Source: Rhipicephalus microplus (lineage: Eukaryota; Arthropoda; Arachnida; Ixodida; Ixodidae). From it: a stretch of 64,000 nt of DNA. Where the stretch lies: NCBI RefSeq assembly GCF_043290135.1, contig NC_134710.1, positions 254,152,092-254,216,091 of the forward strand. The letters are read 5' to 3'. A program made the translations under genes and the position numbers. Position 1 is the stretch's first letter, and every line of letters starts with the position of its first letter. Below are positions 34,208 to 45,558 of the stretch, piece after piece. The notes beneath the pieces were generated by a model that was not told the DNA's origin, did no database searches, and worked only from the letters and a program-made list of their open reading frames with translations.

Positions 34208-37200
34208 CAGTTGAGGGCACTACAGTGGAACTGCCGTTCAATATTCTCAGCCTCAACCGACTTACATTACTTTTGCAATAATTTTAATCTTGATATTATA
34301 ATTCTCCAAGAAACTTGGCTCACACCAGATAAAAATTTCCGTCTTGCAGGTTTTCGTTCTTTTCGATTAGATCGCCCATCACGTGGTGGTAGTTTAATGA
34401 TCCTTGTATCAAGTAAATTATGCCATAGGGCGAAAATTTCTTTCAGAATGTTAGACTTGGATTGTGAAATATTAGCATTAGATTTTGTCTCCCCGGATAC
34501 CATCCTTTTTCAATTGTAAATTGTTACTTCCCCTCCGGTGTGCAAAGTACGCGTTATCTTGATAGCGTTTTGGTAGCATGTAGAAAGGAAGTTGTACTCA
34601 CAGGAGACTTTAATTCACATCATTTGTCTTGGGGTATAAGGACAGATTCTTGTGGTAGGCGACTGTGGGAATGGACTATTGATCACAACCTCTCCTGTCT
34701 GAATAAAGGTCATGTAACATTTGTCCGAGGTCAAACTAGCTCAGTATTGGATTTAACGTTTTGCTCCAATGCAATCAAGGTTTTCTCATGGGCTGTTCTG
34801 GATTCGGCAACTAACAGCGACCATCTTTCTGTAGTTTTTGACATTACTTGTCCAACAATAACTTTAGATCAGCCAAAACGCACATACATCAACCATAGCA
34901 AATTTCAAACCTGCCTTCGTTCTGCTATTTCCAAGCTTGGAAATGCCAGTGCTAAGGAGATTGCATCTACGATTGGTTATGCTGGAGGGATCTAGAAAAA
35001 ATTCCTAAGTTTATATTCCATCCAATAAACGATCCTCCTCTTGTTGGTGAAATGATGACTGTACGCGCGATTATAGAAGACGAAAAGCCGCTCGGAAAAA
35101 ACTTCTTCTTAATCAGAGCCCAACAAACTGGAAGGACTATCAATTCCTTGCTGGCGTAATTAAGCGTACAGTGAACCGCGCGAAAGGAGAATACGACAGT
35201 AGACATTTTGATTATCTTTCTAAATCTAAAAATAAGCGCGCTTTGATCGCTTATCTTCGGACAAGAAAAGTACTGCCAGCACCTTTAACGTTGCAGTCAT
35301 GTGTCTTGACACCGGAAGAAATGAACACCTCTCTAGAAGACAAAGCGCAAGGTTTAGAACGCCGCTTCACTGCTAATTTTTTGGCTATTCAGTCCGTTCT
35401 GGTAAACTTGCATGAATTTCCAGAAGTTTCTTTAGCTGAATTGAGTCAGACAGTATTATGCTTACCGAGGACGGCTCCCGGACCAGGTGGGATTACGAAC
35501 TCTATGTTGAAATGTTTACTCCAGGAATCGCCTGATATTTTGCTAGAACTAGTGAATTATTCGTTAGGGAACGCATGGATACCTCCAGAATGGAAACTTT
35601 CCAAAATTGTATTCCTGCTAAAAAATGAAAATGATGCATACACGTTGGATAACACAGGGCCGATCGCACTGACATCAAAATTAGTGAAATTGGTTGAGAG
35701 AATCATCAATATACGAAACAATGAAATTATTACCATGAGGTCAATTCTAAGTCCCTGTCAAATTGGGTTCAGGGCTGGTTGTTCAATTTGGGATGCCCAC
35801 GTTGACTTAGAGAGTCGGCTTCAATTAGCTAGGCTGCATAAAAAATATGCAGCCTTAGTTACCTTAGACATCGCTAAAGCATATGATACCGTGGAGCACT
35901 CTATTTTGATAGATCGATTAGAATACCTTGATTTTCCATCATACATAGTAGCGTGCATGGGTTCACAATTTTCTTGCAGACAGAAAATTTTATTGTTTTA
36001 AAGATGGCTTTTCATCATCTACTCATACCCAAACGAGAGGAGTACCGCAAGGCTCGGTGCTTTCCCCGGTGCTATTTAATTTACTAATGAGCACCATTCC
36101 ACGTAAACAAGATATAACAACTTATGTTTATGCAGACGATATCGCATTTTTTGCAATGGCAGATAACATTCAGACCTTATATGAACGGCTGCAGACTAAC
36201 CTTAATATATTGGAGAGCTGGCTCGATGGCAACAGCTTTTTACTTAATCCGAGTAAATGTGCCCTCCTTGTTTTCCCGCTGCAATACCCTGTGAACATCT
36301 CTCTGTATCACCACCATGAGGACATACCACAGCTGGAATCTGTTAAACACCTTGGAGTAATTTATCACACGTCGCTTAACTGGTGACCTCATACCGAATA
36401 TATCGCCGGAAAAGGAGTGTGGGCCATTGGCATATTACGTAGGCTAAGCAACTACCGCATAGGTATGAGAAGAGACACATTGGTAATGATATATCGCATG
36501 TACGTTCGTCCTATTTTGGAATTTGAGTGTGTACTTTTCTCTGGAGTTCCAGCTTACAAGTTGCGGCCTCTAATTCTTCTGGAAAAAGAAGCTTTGCACT
36601 TATGCCTTGGCCTTCCCAAAACAGTTGCCAACAATGTGTTGTATCTCGAATCGAGGGTCCCTCCGCTTTCTTGTAGAATTCGCCTTTTGACTGTTAAGAC
36701 ATTCTTAAGAATTTATGAATCACCATTACGACATTCAGAAACAGCCTTTATTTCCACCCCGGAATCATTTTTTTCTGCTAGATGGCCGCGATTTCACACG
36801 CCACAAATTATATTTGTGCAAAATTTACTGGAGCCTCTAAACGTACGTATAAGCGACATCATGCCGAGTCGTGATAATTTAGCCCCGGTGGAAATTCAAT
36901 TCGACGACATTTTTCCTAATAATGCCAAATTACTTCCCCATAATATTTTGGATGGTTTACTACAAGATCACCTGCGCCGTATTACAACAAACGTTATTAT
37001 TGCTACAGACGCATCGCAATACGACCAAAAGTCAGGGGTTGGTATTTTCAGCCCGATTTTAAATTGGATTTATTCCCTTCGACTACCCGATTTTATACCC
37101 GTTTTTGTGGCTGAGTTTCTGGCAGTGGTGCTCGCCTTACGCAAGTTAGATACAGCAATTACATCAGCTGTCATAATAACAGATTCCCTATCTCACTGTG

Positions 37201-37832
37201 CGGCACTTTCTGTTGGTGCTGATAATCAAGTAACAAAGGCGTTCCGTGCTCTAGTACCTGCACATTTGAGAAAAGTACGATTAGTTTGGGTGCCTGGACA
37301 TAAAGGTTTGTTTCTAAATGAAATAGCCGATTCCTTAGCTAAGTCGTCAATCAGCGAACCAATTCTACCACTCTGTCCATCATCCGCTTATGTGACTGCT
37401 GCTCGATTCCGCAGACGTACGCTTATGCAAGTCTTTAAAGGTTCAGCACTAACAAACTCTACAGAATATCGCCATTTATTATATCCCTGGCAAAGAGACT
37501 TTTGCCGCACTCGAAAACAAGAAGTAGCTATCACAAGGCTGCGTTGCCGGGTACCAAATCTAAATGTCTATAAACACAGGTCTGCTTAGGCACCTTCGCC
37601 ACTGTGTGAATTCTGTGATGAACTGGAAACAATAGACCATTTCTTTTTGACCTGCAGGTGGTTTAACACATTACGAAAAACCCTATTAGAAATACCTTTA
37701 CGTGGTATTGGTATGGACTTATCTCTGCCTGTCATTTTGTCTTTTGGAGCTTCCATTTCTGGTTTCTCTAATGCGACAGTATGCGCGGCCGTCCGGGGCT
37801 ATATTGATGAAACTAAAAGGTTGACTAATTAA
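34208..37832 (+). pseudogene. LINE ORF2: endonuclease, RT, RNase H
   Basis: Endonuclease motifs: ALQWNCRSI at the start, ILQETWL, VVLTGDFNSHHLSWG and NSDHLSVVF. RT motifs: APGPGGITNSMLK, IALTSKLVKLVERII, ALVTLDIAKAYDTVEH (motif A), a PQGSVLSPVLFN stretch, and YVYADDIAFF (YADD, about 36126). RNase H: IIATDASQYD, AEFLAVVLAL, IITDSLSHC and LNEIADSLAKSS, near 36990-37350. A CEFCDELETIDHFFLTC segment follows at about 37607-37657. Breaks: a shift near 34515, TAG at 34993, a shift near 35998, TGA at 36384 and TAG at 37587. The expected start codon reads TTG, not ATG. Confidence 0.9.
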
Positions 37833-38091
37833 CCAGTTTCATTATCCTAACAGGTCCACATAATTATATACGTATAAAATCATATTATTGCTCTATTCTA
37901 AGAATAAATTCGTTTATGTAAATATTTGCATGCATTACATTAAGCAACACACTTTTCTAGGCTATCGGTAATCTTTCTGTTAAACCTCCATCATTCAAAA
38001 TCTGAACAGTAAATTTTGAAACCACTCGATTCTTGGCCAATCCCCCACAGTGGGTATGCGCCACTTACAATAGGAGAACAACAACAACAAC

Positions 38092-38690
38092 AAAATTGAG
38101 AATACCTCAAATTTTTTCCCGATCCGGCGCTATGGAGCCTTCGCCCAGCTTAAACCCGAGTAACTGAATGCGGGTCTGCGCTAAGTGGACCTTACTGGGA
38201 TTTAATGCCATCCCGGCGGTCCTCACCCTCTTGAGTACATCGGCAACATAGGCCAAGCGCTCTTTGAAGGTTCATGAGTAAATCACGATGTCGTCGAGGT
38301 TGAACATGCAGTATGACCACTTTGCTTCCCAGAGGACGCGTTCCATGAGTCTGAAACGTCGCAGGAGCATTGCAAAGACCAAAGGGCATACGAGTAAACT
38401 CGAACAGCCCTCTGTAGGAAGGGAACGCAGTCTTACACTGGTCACGGTTACCCATCCGGACCTATAGGTAACCTTTAGATGCGTCAAGCGTGGTAAAGTA
38501 CCGTGCATCACCCAGGTTTCCTACGATGGAGTTTATCATGGGGAGCGGATAGGCATTCTTACGAGTCACTCCATTCAGACGGCGATAGTCTACGCAAAGG
38601 CAATGACTGCCATCTTTCTTAGTCACTAACACAATTGGAGACACCCAGAAGCTAGACGAGCGGCGAATAATGCCAGCCGCAAGCATTTTG
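38092..38690 (-). pseudogene. Gypsy reverse transcriptase
   Basis: Minus-strand frames give FWVSPIVLVTKKDGSHCLCV, DYRRLNGVTRKNAYPLPMI and YFTTLDASKGYL (motif A). They continue with FEFTRMPFGLCNAPATFQ and, in another frame, MFNLDDIVIYS at the YxDD position. Two or more frameshifts separate these. The RT is interrupted at 38092 by the LINE and continues in the thumb at 32723. Confidence 0.88.
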
Positions 38691-38799
38691 TAGTGCCTCT
38701 TCGTGTCGGGATGGTCGACCTACACAGGAGTTTCGAGCCGACGAGCCCTGAACGCCAGGGTACGACCCCGATGTTGGCGCACGACACGGTTCGTGCCCC

Positions 38800-39330
38800 G
38801 CCTCTCATTCCCGAAGGGGATTGTGAGAGGGCAAATGCTTTGAGCAGGGACTTGGCCCCGAACTCTGCACAGGGCACGTTTCCGACGCTTCTGCGGCATA
38901 GGCAACGGTAAGCGCCGGCGAGCTGATGAACGACTTGAGTTGGCAAAATGGGCCATCTCGATAGCCACCATTCGCAATGTCCACAACGATATCGGTTTTA
39001 AGGAGAAAGTCTTGACCGAGAATCACTGGAACATTGAGCCCTGGAAGATGAACAAGACGGCAGCGTCTCCTTCGATCTCTCGATCTGACAGTCAACCTTG
39101 CAGCGCATGCCGAATGGACCACGCCATTCGCAAGTGGGAATTTCGTTCGGCTGTCCCGCAAGCGCACTGAGTGCTTCTGCATGGGGTACAACACTTGTTC
39201 GCCGAACAACGAGGTGCTAGTGCCTGTGTCCAGCAACGCCAAAAAATTCACGGCCAGCAATAGTGACCGGAATGAACGGCGCGTGCGTATCAGCAAGAAA
39301 AGTGCTTGCCCTGCTCGCAGAGTGAAGAAG
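38800..39330 (-). pseudogene. Gypsy aspartic protease region
   Basis: FLALLDTGTSTSLFGEQV carries the DTG active site of retroelement proteases, and LPGLNVPVILGQDFL further on matches the usual ILG-D-FL flap end. The frame 38805-39455 is open across it and runs on toward the RT linker. It lies between the CCHC knuckle and the RT, as expected. Confidence 0.8.
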
Positions 39331-39399
39331 CAAAGGTTGGGTCGCTCGAGCATTCCCAAACGACCCGGAAACCCGTTTCCCTGTCTCGCAGGAGGCCTG

Positions 39400-39618
39400 G
39401 ATCCGGTGTATTTCCTTGCTATGTGCCCTCGTTCATGGCAGCGGTAAGAGCGCACTCCATCACGGTCTGTTTTCCCAGGCGGAGCAGCCTCTGGCTGTCG
39501 TGATCGCCTCGCTACCTTATGTGCCCTCGTTTACGGCAGCGGTAACAGCGCGCTCCATCACGGTCTGTTTTCCCGGGCGGAGCAGCATCTAGCTGTCGTG
39601 ATCAGCTCGCTTCCTTAT
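39400..39618 (-). pseudogene. Gypsy gag CCHC knuckle, duplicated
   Basis: YRCHERGHIARK is a retroviral-type zinc knuckle. A ~98-bp direct duplication (39423-39520 and 39521-39618) gives a second copy, YRCRKRGHI, whose knuckle has lost the first-copy H-E. The 98-bp period is not a multiple of three, so it also shifts the frame. Confidence 0.7.
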
Positions 39619-41207
39619 CGCAGGATACGTTTCTGTGAGCGTCACCTCCCACATTACGTTGGGTCGGAGAGCGTCCCTGTGGGGAAGTTTCAGGTGGAGC
39701 AGCGCAGGCCTTTCGTGCATAAAGGGTTCAAGAGCACGATCGCTCAACTCCCAATAACAGCCGGTTGCAGCCGCAAAGGCGGCGCCAAGAGGCTCTTGCC
39801 GTTGGAGAAGAGTCATGGCCCCTCTACAAGCGCAGCGCTGCTCTAGGGCATCGCTGGCTGGCGGTGGTGGGCGATAGGCACGTGCGGTGAAAAGGTCGCC
39901 TTGAATGCGCTTCGCCTCGGCGGCCAACTCCTCCGACTCGCTCGCTGGATTTCGCGCCGACCCGTTGTGCCCTCGTGATCTCCGATGTCAGCGTAGCTCT
40001 GGCCGACTGGGCTCGCGCTACGTCATCTCCTGGCGCCGACCTCCGACGACAGCATAGCTCCGACCGACTGGACTTGCTCTACGCCATCTCCAGACGCCGA
40101 CAAGAGCTCTCGCAAGTGGTGCTCCATCCTCGGACTCCTGTGACCGTGTTTCCATCTTTCCTATCTCTCATATCCACTCGATATGTCCTCGCTCGCTGGC
40201 TTAGCGCATCTCTCTCTCTTTCTATATCTTTATTCCTATCCTCTTTATCCCTGCTTACCCCCATGCCTTGAAAGCTACTGTTGAGGTGTCGCTCCCTGAA
40301 GCAGACAGTTACGGGGCTCACTTTTCTTTTCCTTCTTATAACATAAACACTCCCCCCCCCCCCAACTCTTCGCAGTCACGGAAGCGGCGGCCACGCAGGT
40401 ATGCCGAACAAGTTCGAAGTGCCTACCGTATCACTCGTTCGACGCGCTCCTCGTTCGAGGCTCGGGGCTCAGCAATAGCACTAAGTTCATCCATCGCACG
40501 TACATACTCCTGTAGATTCGTCAGGAGCTTGTGTACGGAGCTCGAGCTCTCACCACATCCTACTTTCGTAGTCAGCGGGTAGGAATTCGCGCAAGAAGCC
40601 CGCGCGAAACTCCCCGAGGGTTGCTGCACAGTAACGGGTAAGCAGATACCATATTGCCGCCGTGTCAGTCAGTGCAGCTGTAACAACGCGTTCGAGCACC
40701 ACCTCATCATCCAAACCCATTTCTCTCTGATAACGGGATAGAGAGTCGAGGTAATCTCGGCCGGTGAGCAGATCACCATATCCGCTGTAAATTGGCAAAG
40801 ACAGCGGGGTGACCGCTTTTCGGACCAGCCGAAAGCGTTTGCACAGCTCCCAAGAGTGTTTGGATCATCTGCACGGCGTTCTGCAGCAACGTCTGCGTCG
40901 TCGCACCGGCTTCGCAGGAAACCGTTGGTGCGTTGGCGGCGCGGTCGAGCGAAGGTGAGCAGTCGCCAAGCTCGATCAGTGGGGCTGTTTCAAACGGACC
41001 ACCGCCCTGCGCGCCACTCCCAGAGCAAAAGAGGCTCTTTGTGGGATTGGCCTGTTGTCGAATAAAATGCGCACTTGGTGCGGCTACCATCGGCAATTCC
41101 GGCGCCTGCTCAGCGTGCGTTCGAAGTGTCGGTTTCACGGCTGATACCGGCAAAATTCGGCGGGCACCAAAGCCCACGCCCCATTCATTCCGCAGGGAAC
41201 CGACCAT
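39589..41207 (-). pseudogene. Gypsy gag, broken
   Basis: Minus-strand pieces from an ATG at 41207: an N-terminal segment rich in Ala and Gln; then YSGYGDLLTGRDYLDSLSRY and AALTDTAAIWYLLTRY at 40550-40798, and EYVRAMDELSAIAEP at 40423-40629, resembling Gypsy capsid. After an insertion, a segment at 39589-39927 contains AEAKRIQGDLFTARAYRPPP. It lies between the primer-site region and the knuckle. Confidence 0.75.
39970..40370 (+). mobile_element. LINE 3'-end fragment inside Gypsy gag
   Basis: Starts GATCTCCGATGTCAGCGTAG and runs through CT-rich sequence to a C run (40351-40361). Its head matches the reverse complement of the fragment at 42100-42428 (GATCTCCGACGCCAGCGTAG), so both belong to one family. 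It interrupts the gag frame. Exact borders are not fixed. Confidence 0.55.
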
Positions 41208-41548
41208 GAGCGCTATCCCGACGAACTGCCATACATGCCGAAGGGCGCATTAGCAGTCAGAGGCGCTTGCGCGTACAGTTCGGGTTGGGCAAGAGGCCCA
41301 TTCTTAAATGACGTGCCATCTCCAAAGAATCGGCTGGCCGCCTCGTATCTTCACCGCAATAAGAGGTGGCGACACGGACGGGTGCCGAAGAGTTCCCGTC
41401 AATAGAAGCAATGACCTTCTTGTGCAACGCGATATCCGCGAACAAGGACAACGGACAAAAACCCCGCGAAGCAGACATGTTGCGACGAGCCCGAATTGCG
41501 CAAGCGAACTGACTCGCTAAGAGTAGTCAAAAGCTTACAGCTTTTGAT

Positions 41549-41565
41549 ACCGCGTTGGGCGGCGG
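41549..41565 (-). promoter_or_regulatory. Probable primer-binding site of the Gypsy element
   Basis: Directly after the minus-strand 5' LTR the sequence CCGCCGCCCAACGCGG resembles the GGCGCCCAACG-type tRNA primer sites used by many Gypsy elements. It has changed from a clean TGG start. The tRNA is not assigned. Confidence 0.45.
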
Positions 41566-42641
41566 TTTAGTGTACAAGTATCCCGAAGGAGTACGGCCAC
41601 TAGCGTGGGTCCGGTCTTAGCGAGCCACAGGTCACGCGTTAACCGTCGCTATGGTGAGAACACGATACTGCTCAAGGTCGCAACACTTTATTGTCTGTGG
41701 CAACACCAAAACGCAGAACAGCCCGTTGCAAAGGCGCGGCGGGAAAGCAAATGTGCTTATCCATGCCACGAAGAAAAAGTACTACACAGGGCGCCACGAG
41801 AACATCTCCGTGATAAAGGTGATTCACGGTGACACCGGAATGAAGGCCCGGTTGCCCGAGCGAGGGCAAAGGCGCTCGCGTCGGTTTCGGAGGGAGACGG
41901 GTCGGCGTAGCGTGGCCACGGACTAGGACACAGTACCACCCTTCGGTTGAGCGTACACAATGGGGCAACTAAAGGTGAGCGTTCGCCTCGGGCGCGAGGT
42001 GCTGTCAGCGAAGTCCGACGAGCCCCGCGCAACGGGAGTCGATGGACGGAAAAGGGAATGTCTGGCTCACCGCAAGCTGTCCCGGAGAATCTCTGACCGG
42101 TGGTGGTAGGGGTTGTAAAGAAGAGGAAAAAGGCACCTAATTTCTGTCTGCCTATAGGCGACATGGTGCAGTGCCTTATAGGGGTGGGGGGAAGGGGGGA
42201 TGAAAAGAATAGAAGGAAATAGATGAAGAAATAGAGAGGCAAAACACAGAAAATAGAAGGAGATAGGAAAGTGGGGATCTGGTCGAAGCAGTCCAAGGGC
42301 GGGGCACCACAATGAGAGAGCTGCACGACGTCAGGAGACCACGGAGGGCGAACCAATCGGTGGGAGCTACGCTGGCGTCGGAGATCGTGAGGGCACGACC
42401 ATCCAGCTTGAAATACTGCGAGCGAATCGAATCTCTGACCGCACCCGCGCGAAACCTCTCAGAAGACCCCGGCGCGCGGTTCCACAGTCTACATCCGCTA
42501 CCGGGTGAGAGGGGTTAAACGTCATTCCTCGCTCTCCCAGCGCGGCAGACAATGGAGGAGAGGAGTCATGTCAAGACGTGAGAACGGCAGAAAAGGCGGC
42601 AAAGTCCACGCAAAGGCAGCAGCCAAGCCTCAATTCCCACG
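41566..42641 (-). repeat. 5' LTR of the Gypsy element
   Basis: Matches the left LTR block by block and contains a LINE tail insertion (42100-42428). Without it the LTR is about 0.75 kb. Its outer end reads CCCACG where the left copy has CCCACA. Confidence 0.85.
42100..42428 (-). mobile_element. 5'-truncated LINE 3' end inside Gypsy 5' LTR
   Basis: Flanked by a perfect 13-bp duplication GAATCTCTGACCG (42087-42099 and 42429-42441). On the minus strand it is a CT-rich 3' UTR ending ...CTTTACAACCCCTACCACC. It has no coding region. Confidence 0.75.
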
Positions 42642-42962
42642 CTATCAACCGAAACAAACTGTCATATCACTTACTGACTCCAATGGCCATGCGACGCGTA
42701 ATGAAGAATGTTGTCCGCTTCTTAACAAAGTATTTTTGCAATATTTCTCCAATTCATGTGAAGTTTTGGTGCCACAGGTACATCCTAGCGACTTTTTTTT
42801 TCAATGGATTACATAACTAGAGAGCTTGAAGGAATTGTCAACCTAATCCGGTGACTTAAGCTGCCTTCCGCCTTTGGCACTGATGAGATAAACGCGAAAT
42901 TTCTAAATAACACTGAAGTCTACTGTTCCAATGTATTGCCACACATTTTTAAGCAGTCTCTA

Positions 42963-43208
42963 CGCCCCACCACGGTGCTCTAGTGGCTAAGGTACCCGGC
43001 TGCTGACCTGCAGGTTGCGGGATTGAATCCCGGCTGCGGCAGCTGCATTTCTGATGGAGGCAGAAATGTTGTAGGCCTGTGTGCTCAGATGTGGGTGCAC
43101 GGTAAAAAACCCCAGGTGGTCAAAATTTCCGGAGCCCTCCACTACGGTGTCTGATATGATACGGTGGTTTTGGGACATTAAACCCCACATATCAATCATC
43201 AAATCAAC
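42963..43208 (+). mobile_element. tRNA-derived SINE, family A
   Basis: Starts CGCCCCACCACGGTGCTCTA with the tRNA-like A and B box region, then the family body and a CCCACATATCAATCATC tail. It lies in the CR1 RT. Confidence 0.9.
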
Positions 43209-43529
43209 AGACTGGAAGGTACGGAAGGTTATTTCCGTCTTTAAATCCAGAAACTAACACTCTCCCCTTATCTACCGGTCTATTTCTTTAACAAGCATCC
43301 CCTGTAAGATGCTAGAACACATAATATACTCCAACTTCAGGGGATTTCTCGAGACCAACGCATCTTTCGCTAAGTTCCAACACGGCTTTCGTAAGCAACG
43401 TTCGTGCGAAACCCAGCTTTTATCTTTTACACATGACGTCATCTCCGCACTAAATAACAAAACACTGGCTGACAGCATTTTTCTAGACTTCACGAATACA
43501 TTTGATAAAGTTTCACACCATTTACTACT

Positions 43530-44040
43530 GCCTAAAGGGAAGCTGAAGCACTTTTCTAAGAAAATGACTTAAGAGCGTATAAGGACAGTTGGATTTTTGC
43601 TGAATTAGAAAAGCGATGTGAGAGTTCTCAAAAGTGAACACCAGGGCAGTTTTTGGTGAAAAAGCAGTGGCTATGGCCACCGAGCATTTTGAGACGCCGA
43701 GCGAACACGGTGACGTCATTCTCGATATGACGCTTAATCTGCACCAGCAGCACTTCTTAAGTGTGGCCTCTTCGATTTGTTCCGGCAACGGGACGTCATG
43801 GGTTAGTCACGTAGGCCATGGTTGAAGATAAAGAACACATGCCCCAAGCCGGAGGAAACGAAGTTAACGTATATTCCCACGCCCACACTTTTAGCGTGCT
43901 CGCGGGGATGGAGCCAGACAAGCTTTTATTTCGCCGGTTCTAAAGCTCCTGCTGCTACAACCACGAAAACAATTATTACATCATCAACAATAATGTCGGT
44001 CCTCCTTACACACGAACTTTGATTGAATTCTGAAATTCCT
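43530..44040. mobile_element. MITE-like insertion in CR1 RT
   Basis: It separates HHLLL of motif A from the following RT sequence (around AAGCTTAGTGCGCTGAATAT). Ends are weakly inverted and the flanks suggest a 3-bp CTA/TTA duplication, as in PIF/Harbinger-type elements. It has no coding frame. Class is tentative. Confidence 0.45.
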
Positions 44041-45319
44041 TCATCGTTCTTTTAAGCTTAGTGCGCTGAATATCGACTATACCACTTTGAAATAGATTGA
44101 ACGCTTTCTTACTAACCGCACTCAGTATGTTACCGCAAATAATTGTTCTTCAAATTTCTGTTCAATTATTTCTGACGTACTTCAAATTTTTGTTGTCTTT
44201 TACCTTTTTAGATTACACCAATGATCTAGCAAGTAACAATAAATCATTCATAAAACTGTTTGCAGACGACTGCGTTCTGTATGGCAGAAAAACTAACGAA
44301 AACGATAAATTCATTTTCCAAGCTGGTTTTAATAGCGTCTCTGATTCGTGTAATACGTGGTTAATGAATCTTGACGTAACAAGTGTATATGCTTGACAAC
44401 CACACGCTCTTCTATCACTCTATAACTTTTCAACTACACAATAATGGAAGTAAGTTAGAGCAGGTTGATAGCTACAGATACCTTGGTATTTCAATAGCAA
44501 ATGATCTATCGTTGCCTTCTCACATTACACATATTAATACAACGCCAACCCTTCTCTAAGTTACCTTCACAGGAACTTCCGCCGAGCACCCCCACACCCG
44601 AAATTACTGCTTTACAAAATATTACTCCGACCAAAATTAGAGTACACGTCTGCCATTTGGGACCCAGCTCAATCAACGTTAATTGAAGCTTTAGAAGTTG
44701 TCCAAAACTGCTCAGGCCACTTTATTCTTAACTGTGCTCGCACTGCCAGCGTGACTTTAATAAAATCTACTCTACAACTTCCTGATCTGGCCTCTTGAAG
44801 AACAATTTTTTGTCTGTCACTCTTCCGCAAAACTTCCTTCTATAATCAATTACTTAGAGAGGAATTATTCGGGGAACCTGTATATTTTTCATCACGTGTT
44901 GACCACCTCAACAACGTCGCCATTCCGTTTTGTTGCACCAACCATTTTTGGCTATATTTCCTTCCGAAGACGAGTAGAGATTGGAAAGGCATTTCCCCCT
45001 CCATTGCTGACACTAAGGATCAAGGGCTGTTCAAGTCAGCATTTTCAAAACACTTTATGGTGTGACTGTAGGCTAGTGTTCTTTGCCTGCTCTTGCCTTT
45101 TTTGTTTTATTCACTATTGTGATTTGTTGTATTTCTTTCAATGCTGTTATTATAACTTTTGCCGCTTTCATATTGTACCGACCCCCTCTATAACGCCTTT
45201 TTGGTCCTGAGGGTATACAAATAAATAAACAAAGAGAATTGCACACTCTGCGTCAACTTTGCACGGCATTTCACCCACGTCATAATAAAGAGTGCAAATA
45301 CTTTTAGCCAAGGAATTAT

Positions 45320-45558
45320 GCCCCGCCGTGGTGGTCCAGTGGCTAAGGTACTCGGCTGCTGACCCGCAGGTCGCGGGAACAAATCCCGGCTGCGGCGTCT
45401 ATATTTCTCATGTAGGCGGAAATGCAGTAGGCTTGTGTAATCAGATCTGGGCGCACGTTAAAGAACCCCAAGTCGTCGAAATTTCCGGAGCCCTCCACTA
45501 TGGAATTTCTCATAATCATATGGTGGTTTTGGGACGTTAAATCTCACATATCAATCAA
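45320..45558 (+). mobile_element. tRNA-derived SINE, family A, in the oldest LINE
   Basis: Begins CCCCGCCGTGGTGGTCCAGT and ends with a CTCACATATCAATCAA tail. Flanks AGCCAAGGAATTA and AGCCAGGAAATTA form a near-perfect 13-bp duplication. It splits the LINE frame between ILLAKEL and HICLGVP. Confidence 0.9.

Larger units (their letters stand above)
32724..38091 (+). mobile_element. RNase H-bearing LINE (I-superfamily type), near full length
   Basis: A 5.4-kb element inserted in the Gypsy pol gene with a perfect AAAATTGAG duplication (32715-32723 and 38092-38100). It has a short 5' UTR, an intact ORF1 and an ORF2 with endonuclease, RT, RNase H and a C-terminal Cys/His segment. Its 3' tail is a CAA repeat (38078-38091). 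This architecture fits the I group of LINEs. ORF2 carries several stops and frameshifts, so this copy is dead. Confidence 0.9.
27033..42641 (-). mobile_element. Gypsy-type LTR retrotransposon, defective, with nested insertions
   Basis: Reading on the minus strand: 5' LTR (42641-41566), primer-binding-site region, gag, a CCHC knuckle, protease, RT, RNase H, an integrase remnant, a polypurine tract and the 3' LTR (30043-27033). The LTRs are TG...CA in the left copy and share the same inner and outer ends. CTGT (27029-27032) and CTAT (42642-42645) form a likely 4-bp duplication in the CR1 frame. In the first 182 aligned LTR bases I count about 14 differences, so the insertion is not recent. The order protease, RT, RNase H, integrase defines Gypsy elements. 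All genes are broken and the integrase core is missing. Confidence 0.85.
42646..45180 (+). pseudogene. CR1-type LINE reverse transcriptase and C-terminus
   Basis: Resumes the frame cut at 27028. Motifs: TVISLTDSNGHATRNEE, ISLTSIPCKMLEHIIYS, QHGFRKQRSCETQLL and SIFLDFTNTFDKVSHHLLL (motif A). Next come KLFADDCVLY (the YADD position, FADD, about 44260), YRYLGISIANDLS and a C-terminal stretch without RNase H. A SINE (42963-43208) and a MITE-like insertion (43530-44040) interrupt it, with many stops. Confidence 0.8.
23757..45289 (+). mobile_element. CR1-type LINE, itself split by a Gypsy element, a SINE and a MITE
   Basis: The element runs from a 5' UTR through ORF1 (about 25141-25960) and an endonuclease (25960-26600). 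Its RT follows at 42646-44400, and it ends with an AAATAAATAAACAAAG tail at 45219-45234. Flanking sequence GAGTGCAAATATTT (23743-23756) and GAGTGCAAATACTT (45290-45303) marks the insertion site in the older LINE. About 55 bp between the tail and the right site are unexplained. Removing the Gypsy insertion restores RT-linker continuity. CR1 elements use an APE-type nuclease and RT and lack RNase H, as here. All frames are broken. Confidence 0.75.
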
